Below, in pieces: positions 4,944 through 5,068 of a DNA stretch of 5,068 nt; within the stretch, counting starts at the first letter, position 1, and each line of letters starts with the position of its first letter. This DNA comes from an uncultured Lachnospiraceae bacterium. GTDB taxonomy: Bacteria > Bacillota > Clostridia > Lachnospirales > Lachnospiraceae. The stretch lies in NCBI GenBank assembly GCA_937916415.1, contig CALGGH010000023.1, forward strand, positions 1-5,068, written 5' to 3'. The notes beneath the pieces are model-generated. The model did no database searches. It saw only the letters and a program-made list of their open reading frames with translations, and was not told the DNA's origin. The translations under genes were made by a program, and so were the position numbers.

Positions 4944-5068
4944 TCAGCTTTTTGGGCCTCCAAAATTTCTACGCCCGCGCGATGTTGTGAAGATGCCGGT
5001 CTGAATATAATCACGACCCAGCCTGCTAAGATCTTTCGTGAGAATCAGGTTGACCTGCTTAGCCTCAA
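4944..5068 (-). pseudogene. Fragment of a large serine recombinase (resolvase/invertase catalytic domain)
   Basis: Reading from 5066, the minus strand encodes EAKQVNLILTKDLSRLGRDYIQTG and ends at TGA 4946-4944 after 16 more residues. VNLILTKDLSRLGRDYIQTG is the characteristic strand-and-helix signature of the resolvase N-terminal domain in large serine recombinases of transposons and conjugative elements; its two arginines (SRLGR) match the active-site pair R68/R71 of gamma-delta resolvase. Family members continue with a YFPExxVR-like stretch, a large DNA-binding half and some hundreds more residues. Here IFTTSRGRRNFGGPKS and a stop follow instead, so similarity ends at about base 4995. The 5' part, with the nucleophilic Ser, is outside the window. 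The family call is strong; the enzyme cannot be active as encoded here. Confidence 0.8.

Overview
The window looks like an accessory, rearranged stretch of a bacterial chromosome. Every gene I can support reads on the minus strand, so transcription runs from high to low coordinates. The organism is probably a gut- or rumen-type anaerobe of Bacillota or Synergistota. That guess rests on the amino-acid permease type, the long InlB B-repeat surface protein and a large-serine-recombinase fragment, so it is low confidence. Base composition is mosaic. By hand count, bases 181-240 are 42/60 G+C and 601-660 are 40/60, whereas 781-840 are 28/60 and 3061-3120 are 22/60. The large surface-protein gene is therefore markedly AT-richer than the flank to which it is joined.

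Layout, in the direction of transcription. (1) At 5068-4944 is the tail of a serine recombinase reading frame; its catalytic-domain signature stops abruptly at about 4995 and the frame ends soon after. (2) At 4940-4513 there is no convincing protein gene. There is a 17-bp dyad, a good minus-strand promoter-like pair, two hairpins (the second puts a Shine-Dalgarno-like sequence in its loop) and a strong minus-strand terminator, which together resemble a small-RNA or mini-gene transcription unit. (3) At 4390-4150 is a cluster of palindromic intergenic repeat debris built around GGATCC. (4) At 4098-364 is one 1244-residue ORF: a signal peptide, Ig-like modules, eight InlB B-type repeats, a second Ig-like module, a YDG/MBG-like module and a last beta module. 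About 126 residues of a histidine-kinase ATPase domain are then fused in frame. (5) At 336-1, 27 bp downstream and with its own ribosome binding site, an amino-acid permease of the APC superfamily begins and runs off the window. It seems to lack about 35 residues around transmembrane helices 1-2.

My reading is that a histidine kinase gene once stood directly upstream of the permease, as a sensor/transporter pair. Most of it was replaced by a foreign surface-protein gene that lost its own 3' end (and any anchor) at the join near base 745. The kinase tail has degenerate nucleotide-binding boxes and would be exported behind a signal peptide, so it is unlikely to work as a kinase. The recombinase fragment, palindrome cluster, surface-gene/kinase join and permease deletion are four separate marks of rearrangement within 5 kb. 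An assembly or binning chimera is the main alternative and must be excluded first.
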